The notes beneath the pieces were generated by a model. That model did not search any database. It worked only from the letters and a program-made list of their open reading frames with translations, and was not told the origin of the DNA. A stretch of DNA of 64,000 nt from Bog-159 sp049511415 (GTDB lineage: Bacteria; Acidobacteriota; Terriglobia; Bryobacterales; Bryobacteraceae). Within the stretch, counting starts at the first letter, position 1; every line of letters starts with the position of its first letter. The stretch covers positions 201,245-265,244 of the forward strand of contig JBEKYC010000006.1 in the NCBI GenBank assembly GCA_049511415.1. Direction: 5' to 3'. The position numbers and the translations under genes were made by a program. Below, piece after piece: positions 43,843 to 53,400 of the stretch.

Positions 43843-45099
43843 ATGGCAGCCAGGGATCTCCGGCAGCGCGTCGAGGAACTTACGGTGGTGGCCGATATCG
43901 CGTCCGCCATGCTATCGCCTTTGGAACTCCGGCAAGTGCTCCATGTAGCGCTCGAAAAAGCCAGCCGCGCCATCGGCGCGCCGTTCGGTTCCATCACCCT
44001 CCTCACACCCGAAAAAGACAAGCTGGAGTTCGCCGCCGTCTACGGATTATCCCCCGATTATGGCGAAAAATTCCGCCAGATCGGCCTCCTGCCCGCCGAC
44101 GATTCGTCCCCCTCGGGTCGCGCCTTCTCGACCGGAAAGACATACTGGGTCCGGGACATCGCTCGCCATCCGCTGTGTGCCAGTTGGCGGCACATCAGCT
44201 TGGGTGAAGGTGTCCGGGCGCTGATCTGCGTGCCCCTGCTGGTGGGCGGCGAGCCTGCCGGCACCTTGAACCAATATATGGCCGAGCCGCATCGCTTCCG
44301 GGTGCACGAGGTGCGCCTGCTCGAAGTCGTGGCCCAGCAGATCTCGCTGGCCATCGAGCGCGCCCACCTCTACGGGCGCCTCAAACACCAGCACGAAGCC
44401 GTCTCCGCTGCCAGCGACCGCAAAAGCCGCTTCCTGGCCAGTATGTCCCACGAGTTGCGCTCGCCCCTGACCGCCATCGTGGGCTTCGCCGATCTGCTCG
44501 GCCAGCAAATTCCCGGATCGTTGAACGCCGCGCAGTTGCGCCAGGTGCAGATGATCGCGGCCAGTGCCAAGCACATCATGGCCGTGGTAAACGACGCCCT
44601 CGACGTTGCCCGCATCGAAGCCGGCAAGCTCGAATGCTTGATCGAGCCGGTGGACGCCGCCGAGGTCATCGGCGAGGTGAGCGAGATGATGCAGCCCCTG
44701 GCCCGCGCCAAACACCTCACGCTGCGTGTGGCGCGGCTGGCCGAACCCCTGATCGTACGCTGCGACCGCCAGCGATCCAAACAGATCCTCGTCAATCTCG
44801 TCTCCAATGCCATCAAGTTCACACCCCGGGGCCATATTGAAGTGAGCGGCCTTCGCGATGCCGCCATTCCGCATCACGCCCGCATCATGGTCTCCGACAC
44901 CGGCATCGGCCTGCTTCCCGAACAGGTCCCGCTTCTTTTTCAGGAGTTTCAACAACTGCCCACACCTTATCAGGATCTGGGAACTGGACTGGGTCTCGCC
45001 ATCAGCCGCAAACTGGCGCGCCTCATGGGCGGCGATATCGAAGTCCACAGCGATTACGGCCACGGCAGCACCTTCACCTTGATGCTGGAGACCGCATGA
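43843..45099 (+). CDS. GAF-domain sensor histidine kinase (cytoplasmic)
   Basis: A 418-residue soluble kinase. A GAF domain occupies about 10-175 (LELRQVLHVALEKASRAIG, LICVPLLVGGEPAGTLN). The H-box SMSHELRSPLTAIVGFADLL has His about 203, followed by the dimerisation helix and an ATPase domain (QILVNLVSNAIKFTPRG, VSDTGIGLLPEQVPLLFQEF, GTGLGLAISRKLARLMGGDI). No membrane segment is seen. The ATGA overlap with the next gene couples it to the receiver-ATPase protein, so the two are very likely partners. The signal entering the GAF domain is unknown. Confidence 0.92.
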   Translation: MAARDLRQRVEELTVVADIASAMLSPLELRQVLHVALEKASRAIGAPFGSITLLTPEKDKLEFAAVYGLSPDYGEKFRQIGLLPADDSSPSGRAFSTGKTYWVRDIARHPLCASWRHISLGEGVRALICVPLLVGGEPAGTLNQYMAEPHRFRVHEVRLLEVVAQQISLAIERAHLYGRLKHQHEAVSAASDRKSRFLASMSHELRSPLTAIVGFADLLGQQIPGSLNAAQLRQVQMIAASAKHIMAVVNDALDVARIEAGKLECLIEPVDAAEVIGEVSEMMQPLARAKHLTLRVARLAEPLIVRCDRQRSKQILVNLVSNAIKFTPRGHIEVSGLRDAAIPHHARIMVSDTGIGLLPEQVPLLFQEFQQLPTPYQDLGTGLGLAISRKLARLMGGDIEVHSDYGHGSTFTLMLETA

Positions 45100-45935
45100 G
45101 CGCGCACACGCTGCTGCTCGTCGACGACGATCCCGCCGTGCATGACCTCCTGGCCGCCGTCCTGCGCCGCCCGGATTGGCACATCGATAGCGCCTATAAT
45201 GGCCTCGACGGTCTGGCGCGCGCCGAAGCGCAGCCCTATGACCTGGTGCTCACCGACGTGCGCATGCCCGGCATGGACGGCCTGGAACTTCTGCACCGCA
45301 TCCGCGAAATCCGGCCCGACGCCAAAGTCATGGTGATGACCGCCGACAGCACGCCCGCCAACATCGTCCGTGCCATCCGCGACCAGGCTTTCAGCTATTT
45401 CAGCAAGCCGTTCTCCCCCAGCGCCGTGGCCGAGATGATCGCGCACGCGGTCAATTCGGGTCACTGGGAGGACGATATCGAAGTGCTCTCCGCCTCCCCG
45501 AACTGGGTCAGCCTGCGCCTCCGCTGCAAGATGGAAACCGCCGACCGGCTCATGCAGTTCGTGCGCGAAATGGAGATGGACCTGCCCCCGCACGAGCGCG
45601 AAAATATCGCCGCCGCATTCCGCGAACTGCTCATGAACGCCATCGAACATGGCGGCAAGTCGGACCCCAACAAGCGCGTGCAGGTAACTTACGTGCGCAC
45701 CACGCGCGCCCTCATCTACCTGATCCAGGATCCCGGCAAAGGCTTTTCCTTCGACGCCATCGAGCACGCCGCCGTCTCCAACCCCCCCGACGAACCCGCC
45801 CGCCACCTCGAAATCCGTGCCGAAAAAGGCGTCCGCCCCGGAGGCTTCGGCATCCTACTGACCCGTAACTTAGTCGACGAGCTGATCTATAGCGAGAAGG
45901 GCAACGAGGTTCTCTTCATCAAGTACTTAAAATAA
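45096..45935 (+). CDS. Receiver domain fused to an RsbW-like ATP-binding domain
   Basis: A 279-residue protein. The receiver has DDDP, phospho-acceptor Asp about 54 (LVLTDVRMPGMDG) and Lys about 104 (FSKPFSPSA). After a linker, residues about 145-279 form an HATPase_c/RsbW-like domain (NIAAAFRELLMNAIEHGG with the N-box Asn about 176, IQDPGKGF, GGFGILLTRNLVDEL). No DNA-binding domain exists. Such fusions may act on an anti-anti-sigma factor or other partner when phosphorylated; no such gene is adjacent. It overlaps the GAF-kinase gene by 4 bp. Confidence 0.88.
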   Translation: MSAHTLLLVDDDPAVHDLLAAVLRRPDWHIDSAYNGLDGLARAEAQPYDLVLTDVRMPGMDGLELLHRIREIRPDAKVMVMTADSTPANIVRAIRDQAFSYFSKPFSPSAVAEMIAHAVNSGHWEDDIEVLSASPNWVSLRLRCKMETADRLMQFVREMEMDLPPHERENIAAAFRELLMNAIEHGGKSDPNKRVQVTYVRTTRALIYLIQDPGKGFSFDAIEHAAVSNPPDEPARHLEIRAEKGVRPGGFGILLTRNLVDELIYSEKGNEVLFIKYLK

Positions 45936-45937
45936 TC

Positions 45938-46001
45938 GGCCACAGATGAAAGCAAATAAAACCGGATTCTTATCCGTGTTCATCCGTGTTCATCTGTGGC
46001 C
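45938..46001. repeat. Dispersed imperfect inverted repeat between convergent genes (copy 2)
   Basis: GGCCACAGATGAAAGCAAATAAAA and the other arm (TCCGTGTTCATCCGTGTTCATCTGTGGCC, given here in parts: TTATCCGTG, TTCATCCGTG, TTCATCTGTGGCC) are imperfect reverse complements. It is the same element as at 7324-7394 and again fills the gap between two convergent genes, here 2 bp from either stop. Confidence 0.8.
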
Positions 46002-46003
46002 AT

Positions 46004-46555
46004 TTACTCTTCCATCTTCTCCGCCATCTCCAAAAGCTTCCTAACCGTATTCCAATTCCGGCTGGTCCCCGAGGTCTTCAAAGTCCGTTCCACCAGCGGC
46101 ATCGACAACTTCGGCCGCGCCATCCCGTTCGTATAATAAACGAACAATTCCTGCCCGCTGACGCACAGCTCCTCCGGCTCACACGGAATCGCCCGCGCCT
46201 GCGCCACCGCCTCCGCCGACGGCGCGGCCGCCAAAAAATGCACCGCCAGCCTGCTCGGATCCATCCCCGGCCGCGCCGCAAACGGATTCCGATCCGCCGC
46301 CTCCCGCACCTCCGCGGCCGTCCGCAAGACCACATCCGAGTGAAACCCGAACTCGCCCTCGATCGCCTTCTCGAGAACCCCGCGCAACCTTCCCAGATCC
46401 CGCTTCTCCGTCCGGAAAACCACGTTGCCGCTCTGCAGCAGAGTCTGCACGTCCCGCAGCCCCAACGATTCGCAAAGCGACCGGAGTGCCGCCATCCCGA
46501 CCTTGTGATGCCCGCCTACATTGATCCCGCGCAGCAAACCAATCACGATAGCCAT
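46004..46555 (-). CDS. DUF1697-family protein
   Basis: A 183-residue protein that begins MAIVIGLLRGINVGGHHKVGMAALRSLCESLG, the diagnostic opening of DUF1697, followed by VQTLLQSGNVVFRTEKRD and ending SRNWNTVRKLLEMAEKM. ATG 46555 is used; the longer frame reaching 46885 overlaps the divergent MoxR gene and has no supporting motif. The family is widespread and cytoplasmic, with no established function. The stop lies beside the inverted repeat at 45938. Confidence 0.9.
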   Translation of the reverse strand: MAIVIGLLRGINVGGHHKVGMAALRSLCESLGLRDVQTLLQSGNVVFRTEKRDLGRLRGVLEKAIEGEFGFHSDVVLRTAAEVREAADRNPFAARPGMDPSRLAVHFLAAAPSAEAVAQARAIPCEPEELCVSGQELFVYYTNGMARPKLSMPLVERTLKTSGTSRNWNTVRKLLEMAEKMEE

Positions 46556-46595
46556 ATTATGTTCCAGAATAACCCGCCTGCTACAATAACCCTGA

Positions 46596-47579
46596 ATGAC
46601 CCAGCGGGAAACTATGCTCGCCCCGCCGGTTCCTTTTGCGCCGCAGTTGCTCTCCAGGTTGGGCGAACTGGACCAGGCCGTGCAATCGGCAATCCGGGGA
46701 AAGCCCGAAGTGGTGCGGCTGTCCCTGGTCTGTCTCCTCGCCCGCGGCCACCTGCTCATCGAAGACGTACCCGGTGTCGGCAAAACTACCCTCGCCCAAT
46801 CGCTCGCCCGCGCCGTCGCCTGCGGCTTCCACCGCCTCCAATTCACCAGCGACATGCTCCCCAGCGACGTCCTCGGCGTAACCATTTATAACGCGCATTC
46901 CGAAGCCTTCGAATTCAAGCCCGGCCCCGTATTCACCAATTTCCTGCTGGCCGATGAAATCAACCGCACCACGCCCAAAACCCAATCCGCTCTGCTCGAA
47001 GCCATGAACGAAAGCCAGGTCACCATCGACGGCCGCCCGCACATTCTGCCCCGCCCCTTCATGGTCATCGCCACCCAAAACCCGGTCGAGCACCACGGCA
47101 CTTACCCGCTTCCCGAATCGCAAATGGACCGCTTCCTCATGCGCCTGCGTATCGGCTATCCGGACGCCGCCAGCGAGCGCGAAATCTTGCGCAACTGCGA
47201 AATGGCTGCCGCCGACAGTGTTCGCGCCGTGCTCACCGGCGACGATATCGTCCGCCTGCAATCGTCGGTGCAGCACGTCACCGTCGAAGAATCCCTGGTG
47301 GATTACATGCTCGCCATCGTGGAAAAAACCCGTACCCACGAGTCGCTGACGCTGGGCGTGAGTCCCCGCGGCTCGCAAGCCCTGTTTCGCGCGGTGCAAG
47401 CCCTGGCGCTGGTCGAGGGCCGCGAATATGCCATCCCGGACGACGTCAAGCGTCTGGCCGCGCCGGTCTTCGGCCATCGCGTAGTGGTCAATACTCGCAC
47501 CGCGCTGGCCCAGCGGCGCTCCGATCTGGGCGACCGCATGATCGACGAGATACTCACCCAGATTGACGTGCCCCTTTAG
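46596..47579 (+). CDS. MoxR-family AAA+ ATPase
   Basis: A 327-residue chaperone-like ATPase. Walker A (LIEDVPGVGKTTLAQSLA, about 55-72), the family segment RLQFTSDMLPSDVLGV, Walker B with flanks (FLLADEINRTTPKTQSALLEAMNESQVTIDG) and sensor 1 (FMVIATQNPVEHHGTYPLPESQMDRF) all match MoxR. These proteins mature metal-containing or surface proteins together with VWA-domain partners and DUF58. Neither partner is nearby, which is unusual; they may sit elsewhere. It starts 40 bp from the divergent DUF1697 gene. Confidence 0.93.
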   Translation: MTQRETMLAPPVPFAPQLLSRLGELDQAVQSAIRGKPEVVRLSLVCLLARGHLLIEDVPGVGKTTLAQSLARAVACGFHRLQFTSDMLPSDVLGVTIYNAHSEAFEFKPGPVFTNFLLADEINRTTPKTQSALLEAMNESQVTIDGRPHILPRPFMVIATQNPVEHHGTYPLPESQMDRFLMRLRIGYPDAASEREILRNCEMAAADSVRAVLTGDDIVRLQSSVQHVTVEESLVDYMLAIVEKTRTHESLTLGVSPRGSQALFRAVQALALVEGREYAIPDDVKRLAAPVFGHRVVVNTRTALAQRRSDLGDRMIDEILTQIDVPL

Positions 47580-47597
47580 CTCCAACCCGCCGCTCCT

Positions 47598-48671
47598 ATG
47601 AAAACAGCCATAATCGGCCTGCCCATGGTAGGCAAAACATCTCTCTTCACCATTCTCACCGGCGCTCACCAGGAAACCCGCATTGGCTCCACCGCCGCGC
47701 GCGTGGGCGTGGCCAAAGTGCCCGACGCCCGCCTGGATCAACTGGCCACGCTGTTTGAGCCGAACAAGACCACGCATGCCACCGTCGAGTACGTGGATAT
47801 GCCCGCCGTTTCCAAGGAGAGCCTGCGCGACCCCAGTTACGTCGCCAGCCTGCGCGTGGTGGATGCCTTCGCGCACGTGCTCCGCTTGTTTGCGGACGAC
47901 ACCGTGCCCCACGAGAAAGGCAGCGTCGATCCCCTCCGCGACCTCGAAGACGTGGAAACGGAGTTGATCCTCAGCGACTTGGTGGTCATCGAAAAGCGCC
48001 TGGAGCGCCTCGATAAGGACCGCAAGAAAATCAAGAACCCGGAGTTGGATCGCGAATTCGACCTGCTGCAGAAATGCAAAGCGGCAGTCGATGAAAACCA
48101 TCCCCTGCGCGAGCTGGAGCTCGACCCCGATGACGAGAAGCGCATTCGCGGCTTCCAGTTCCTGTCGCAAAAACCCATGCTCTACGTGCTGAACCTGGGC
48201 GAAGCCGACGCGCCCAAGCTGCACGACAAAGAGCGCGAGTATCGCGAAGGTCCGCTCGCCACAAGAAAGCAAACCGCCGTCGCCGCCATCTGCGGAAAAG
48301 TGGAAGCCGAGCTGGCCGAGCTGCCCGCCGACGACCAAAAAGACTACCTGGCCAGTTACGGCTTGACCGAATCCGCCCTGGAGCGCCTCATCTCCGCCAC
48401 CTACGCCCTGCTCGGCCTCATGTCCTTCCTCACCGCCGGCGAAGACGAAGTCCGCGCCTGGACCATCCCCTTCCACAGCACCGCGGTGAAGGCCGCCGGC
48501 GCCATCCACTCCGATTTCGAAAAGAAATTCATCCGCGCCGAAGTCGTGAACTGGAAATCGCTGGTCGACTTAGGCGGCTACCCCGCCGTCCGCGATAAAG
48601 GCCTCTTGCGCCTCGAAGGCAAAGAGTACATCGTCAAAGACGGTGACGTCCTGGTAATCCGCCACAGCTAA
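47598..48671 (+). CDS. YchF/OLA1-like NTPase paralog
   Basis: A 357-residue protein. The P-loop is GLPMVGKTSLFTIL (about 7-20). The base-recognition site is probably LYVLNLGEAD, and the C-terminal TGS-like module ends DLGGYPAVRDKGLLRLEGKEYIVKDGDVLVI, as in YchF. The switch region differs from canonical YchF: the expected DxPG loop reads VDMPAVSKESLRDPSYVASLRVVDAFAHVLRLF (in parts: VDMPAVSKES, YVASLRVVDAFAHVLRLF), lacking the Gly and several loop residues. It is therefore a paralog rather than the housekeeping YchF. Its stop overlaps the sedolisin gene's by 3 bp. Confidence 0.85.
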   Translation: MKTAIIGLPMVGKTSLFTILTGAHQETRIGSTAARVGVAKVPDARLDQLATLFEPNKTTHATVEYVDMPAVSKESLRDPSYVASLRVVDAFAHVLRLFADDTVPHEKGSVDPLRDLEDVETELILSDLVVIEKRLERLDKDRKKIKNPELDREFDLLQKCKAAVDENHPLRELELDPDDEKRIRGFQFLSQKPMLYVLNLGEADAPKLHDKEREYREGPLATRKQTAVAAICGKVEAELAELPADDQKDYLASYGLTESALERLISATYALLGLMSFLTAGEDEVRAWTIPFHSTAVKAAGAIHSDFEKKFIRAEVVNWKSLVDLGGYPAVRDKGLLRLEGKEYIVKDGDVLVIRHS

Positions 48672-49795
48672 TTAGCCGCCACCAAAGCCGGAATCACCAG
48701 GTTAGCCATAGGCGACCCCAAACCCGTCACAAAATCGTACCCCGGCCCAGCCGTACACTCCGCCCCGCAAGTCCCATTGCTGCCGCTCACAATATCGTGA
48801 TAATCCGCCGTAATCGTATACAACTCATACTGCACCTGGTTCAAAGGCGCCTTGTCACCCGCCGCCCGCAAAGAATTCGCAATCGCGAACAGCGCGGCCC
48901 ACTCCGGCGAGGCCATGCTGGTGCCGCCCACCTCCACCCATCCCAGCAAGCCGTAAATGCCTTCCGAAATGTAAATCGGTACACCGGTCTTCGGATCGGC
49001 ATCATAAGCCACGTCCGGAGTGCTGCGCGAACCTGTAGTCTGTGCGCTCGCCTGATACGACGGCTCCGCTTCATACGCACTGGCCCCCCCGCCGCTGCCG
49101 CTCCACGCCACTTCGCTCTTCCATGTCCCGTTGGAATTGAGCGTCAGTTCCGTCCCGCCCACCGCCACCACGTAAGGCGATGCCGACGGATACAGCACCC
49201 CGTGCCCGCTGTCGCCCGACGCGGCCACGAACGTCACGCCCGGCACGGTGAAATGCGAGTCGGAGTCCACTTCCTCGCTGTACTCGTTGAACCCCCAGCT
49301 CATCGACACCACCGTCGCCCCGTTGGCCACGGCCACATCCACGGCCTGATACAGTTCCGCGGTCGTCTGGCCGGAGGCCTCCACCAGCATGATCTTCGCC
49401 TGCGGCGCGATGGCGTGCGACCATTCCACGTCCAGCGAGATCTCGCTGGCCCAGTTGGAATTCGGCTTGGGCGCCGTCCCGGTGGCATAGATCTTCTGGA
49501 AACAACCATTGGCGGTGGTACAGGACGGCAGCCCGAACTGCGTGCTGAAGACGCCCAGATCGGACTCGATCTTCGGATCGTCGTAAGCGTCCACGATCCC
49601 GATGATCTGCCCCTGTCCCTGGTTGCTGGTCGCGCTGAAGCCGTACGCCGTCACCATCTGCGCCGGGAAAATGCCGGTCGGCTTGCCCAGCGCATTGGAC
49701 TGCGGCGGAATGACGATCGTGGGATGCGCCAGTCGCACCGTTTGACCCAGCAGCGGCAGCGCAGCCGCCAGAATCGCTAAATAGCAACGTCTCAT
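48668..49795 (-). CDS. S53 sedolisin-family peptidase lacking the propeptide
   Basis: A 375-residue protein. ATG 49795 has a GGAGGG ribosome site and a short signal (YLAILAAALPLLGQ). The catalytic residues of sedolisins are all present: Glu about 118 and Asp about 122 (ASEISLDVEWSHAIAP), the oxyanion Asp about 195 (VAASGDSGHG) and Ser about 293 (GGTSMASPEWAALFA). Canonical family members have a propeptide of roughly 180 residues before this domain; here only about 50 separate the signal from the catalytic core (AQMVTAYGFSATSNQGQGQIIGIVDAYDDP). The enzyme is probably secreted and acid-active, but its activation must differ. Confidence 0.9.
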   Translation of the reverse strand: MRRCYLAILAAALPLLGQTVRLAHPTIVIPPQSNALGKPTGIFPAQMVTAYGFSATSNQGQGQIIGIVDAYDDPKIESDLGVFSTQFGLPSCTTANGCFQKIYATGTAPKPNSNWASEISLDVEWSHAIAPQAKIMLVEASGQTTAELYQAVDVAVANGATVVSMSWGFNEYSEEVDSDSHFTVPGVTFVAASGDSGHGVLYPSASPYVVAVGGTELTLNSNGTWKSEVAWSGSGGGASAYEAEPSYQASAQTTGSRSTPDVAYDADPKTGVPIYISEGIYGLLGWVEVGGTSMASPEWAALFAIANSLRAAGDKAPLNQVQYELYTITADYHDIVSGSNGTCGAECTAGPGYDFVTGLGSPMANLVIPALVAAN

Positions 49796-49914
49796 AATGT
49801 TCCCTCCGGATGTGACACTTGCCGCAGTATAGGACACCATGCCCGGCGCTGCCAAGTCACAGAAGTACCGGCCAGCCCCTCGCCGTGTCCCGGGCGTTTT
49901 GATTATACTCGCAC

Positions 49915-50355
49915 ATGATGACGGAGCCGCTCCTACGAAGGGCCGCGCCCGCGGAGCACGATTCCGTTCGATCCTTCGTGCAGACCGTCGTGGACGAAAT
50001 CTATGGCGGCCTTTGGGCGCCGCCCCCGCTAGCCATCGATGAAGAGGATTGGTCTCTCGCCTGGGTCGCGATCGCCGACACGCATCTCGTCGGGATGGTC
50101 CTGACAAGCGCGGAGTGGATCAGCGATCTGTGGATACTTCGCGAACATCGCGGAAGCGGCCTCGGGCAACGGCTGCTCGCGCAAGCTGAAGCCGAAATAG
50201 CCGCGCGCGGTCATAAAACGTTCCGCCTGCGCGTGGTCAAGTCGAACACCCGCGCGGTCGGTTTCTATCTTAGCCATGGCTGGCGTGTGGAGCGGGAATT
50301 CCCAAATGAACGGCTGCCCGTCACCATGCTGGAGATGGCCAAGTCTGCGAACTAA
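49915..50355 (+). CDS. GNAT-family N-acetyltransferase
   Basis: A 146-residue cytoplasmic enzyme. The acetyl-CoA-binding motif is visible in DLWILREHRGSGLGQRLLAQAEAEI, followed by TFRLRVVKSNTRAVGFYLSHGWRVE. The N-terminus (LLRRAAPAEHDSVRSFVQTVV) begins the fold in the usual way. The acceptor cannot be read from the sequence. The gene is divergent from the sedolisin gene and precedes the hydrolase fusion by about 100 bp. Confidence 0.88.
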   Translation: MMTEPLLRRAAPAEHDSVRSFVQTVVDEIYGGLWAPPPLAIDEEDWSLAWVAIADTHLVGMVLTSAEWISDLWILREHRGSGLGQRLLAQAEAEIAARGHKTFRLRVVKSNTRAVGFYLSHGWRVEREFPNERLPVTMLEMAKSAN

Positions 50356-50453
50356 GGCGTCCGCAGGCGCCGCCAAAGCCGCTCGCATGCCCACAGCCCG
50401 CAACTGGCGTCCCCCACCGCTTGTCGGCTACCATTCCTATTCGGGAGTTAAAC

Positions 50454-53400
50454 ATGCTTCTTGCCGCGCGCTCGAAACAAGCCATAGCCACGCTCGCTGC
50501 ATCCGGCGCTTTAGCCGTCCTTGTTTCTCAAATGGCCCTTGCACAGGCAACGCCCACGTCCCCAGCCGACAGCTGCGCACAACCACTGAACTGGACCGCG
50601 GAACAGGACCACCAGAACATGATGGATCAGCTCGGCATCCAGGCCGTGCGGCCAGGGCCAAGCGGCAATGAAAATGCCCCGAATCACGCCAACTACGACG
50701 AGTCCAAGGCCAATCCATTTCCCGACCTGCCCGATGCGCTCACCTTTAGAAGCGGCCAAAAGGTCGCGTCCGCGGCAGATTGGTGGCATCGCCGCCGCCC
50801 GGAGATCGTCGCGGACTTCGAGCGCGAAGTGCTCGGCCGCGTCCCGACCAATCCTCCTAAAATCACCTGGACCGTAACCAGCACCACGGACTCCAAAACC
50901 GGCGTCTTCCCCGTCCTACAGAAGCAACTCACCGGACACGCCGACAACTCCTCGTGCCCGTTCATCAACGTCGATATCCAGATGACCCTGGTAACGCCTG
51001 CGAATGCGCGCGGTCCCGTGCCCGTCATGATGATGTTCGGCAGCGCCGCTTTTCTTAAACGCATGGCGGAAATGATGGCCAGCCGTCCCGAATTGAAAGC
51101 GATGATCGGAAGCGATCCGCCTTCGATGGAACAACTGATCGCCGCCGGATGGGGCTACGCGCTCATCGACCCCGGCAGCGTTCAAGCGGACAACGGCGCG
51201 GGCCTGACCAAGGGCATCATCGGTCTGGCAAACCAGGGCCGGCCGCGCAAGCCGGACGACTGGGGCGCGCTGCGCGCTTGGGCCTGGGGCGCTTCCCGCG
51301 GTCTCGACTATCTGGAGACCGACAAGAGCGTCGACGCCAAGCGTGTCGGCATCGAAGGTGTCTCTCGCTTCGGGAAGGCCGCGCTGGTCACCATGGCCTT
51401 CGATACTCGCTTTGCCGTCGTGCTGGTGGGTTCATCCGGCGAGGGCGGCGCCAAGCCGCACAAACGCAATTTCGGAGAAGCGGTCGAGAGTCTCACGGGA
51501 TCCGGGGAATACCACTGGATGGCGGGCAACTTCATCAAATACGGCGCCTCCCAGGCAACTTTCGGAAGCAAAAATGCCGGCGATTTACCCGTCGATTCCA
51601 ACGAACTCATCGCGCTGTGCGCCCCCCGCCTCACTTTCATCAGCTACGGAATCCCCGAAAAGGGCGACGCCAAATGGCTCGATCAGCAGGGCAGCTTCAT
51701 GGCTACCGTTGCTGCGGGCCCCGTCTTCCGGCTCTTGGGCGCCTGGGATCTGGGAATCACGGACGACTATCACACCGCCAAAATGCCGCCCGTCAATACC
51801 GGACTCCTGGATGGCCAACTCGCCTGGCGCCAGCATGACGCCGGCCATACCGATGCCCCGAACTGGAAGTACTTCATTCCCTGGGCCGATAAATTCCTCG
51901 AATACCACGCGGCGCCTTGGGATCTTCCGGCCGACCAGCCGGTCTTTCGCACCGACCCGAACTCCCTGGTCGCGCATGCCCAGTTGCTCGCCAAGGCGAA
52001 GCAGGGCGGCATCGACATCTATTTCGAGGGTGACTCGATCACGCGCCGGTGGGGCGCCACCGACTATCCCGACCTGCTGGCCAACTGGAAACAGAACTTC
52101 TTGGGATGGAATGCCGCCGATTTCGGATGGGGCGCCGATCGCACCCAGAACATCCTCTGGCGTTTGGAAAACGGCGAGTTGGATGCCGTCAATCCCAAAG
52201 TCGTCGTCTTGCTCGCCGGCACAAACAACCTTGGCAATCAATCGGCGGACGATGTCACGCGAGGTCTGCGGGCGATCGTGCGCGTGATCCAGGAAAAGGC
52301 GCCCGCCGCGGCCATCATCGTAATGGGAATTCTCCCGAGAAATGACAACATGACCTTCATGCCCGTCATCGACCGGATCAACGAGAACCTTTCCAGTCTC
52401 GCCGACGGCCGCAAAGTGCGCTACCTGAACATCAACGCCAAACTCGCAGACAGCGATGGCATGCTGTTCGACGGCATGATGAACGCCAAAGACAAGCTGC
52501 ACCCCACCGCCCAGGCCTATCAAGTCTGGGCGGATGCGCTGAAACCGGTCCTCACGGAGTTGCTCGGGCCGCCCGTTGCAGCGGATCACGCTCCGCCCCC
52601 CACCGGCGATCCCTCCGCCATCCCCACTCCTGTCGTTTCGCCCGCCCCCGCGGCTGCGGATGGCCCCAGTGGCGTCCGGCATTACGTCGAAGTAAGGGGC
52701 GCCAAGCTTTATACGCAAATCTATGGCCACGGAGCTCCAATTGTATTTCTACACGGCGGGATGGCCTTCTTTGACAACAGCTTCGCCAAGCAACGGGATT
52801 ATTTCGCGACCTATCGCACCGTCGTCGGCATCGATCAGCGGGGGTATGGGCATAGCCCTGATGGCCCCTGGTCTCTCTCCTACCAAATGATGGCGGATGA
52901 CACGGCGGCCGTCATCGCGCAGCTCGGCCTCGGCCCCGTTGACGTCGTGGGACACAGTGACGGCGCCAATCTTGCCCTGATCCTGGCGCGAGATCACCCC
53001 CAGATGGTTCGTCGTTTGGTTATTTCGGGCGCGAACCTCCGAGCGAATCTCTCTCCGGAAGAAAAGCAGCGCGCTCAATGGTCACCTCAACAATTGTCCA
53101 CACATCTTCGCGAGGTAGCCAATAGCCTACCGCCCTGGTTCTTGGCCGACTACTCGAGGGTCAGTCCGGACGGTCCCGGACACTGGATGACATTATTGGC
53201 GAAGAGCTACGACATGTGGCTTCAGCCCGTGGTGATCGCACCCGCCGACCTCAAAAGGATATCCATACCGGTGCTCGTCATGGCCGGCGACCACGACTTC
53301 ACTTCCGTCGAAGAAAATGCGGAGATATTCCGTGGTCTGCCGAATGGGCAACTCATCATTGTGCCGGCGAGCAACCACGGAACGTTCAGCAAGCGACCGG

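Noticed and set aside
46581..48509. A 642-residue open frame on the minus strand
   Set aside because: It lies antisense to the MoxR and YchF-like genes, both of which have strong motifs. Its composition is the His/Gly/Asp/Val-rich pattern that high-GC antisense frames produce.
51585..52730. A 381-residue minus-strand frame
   Set aside because: It is antisense to the three-domain hydrolase and lacks any fold signature.
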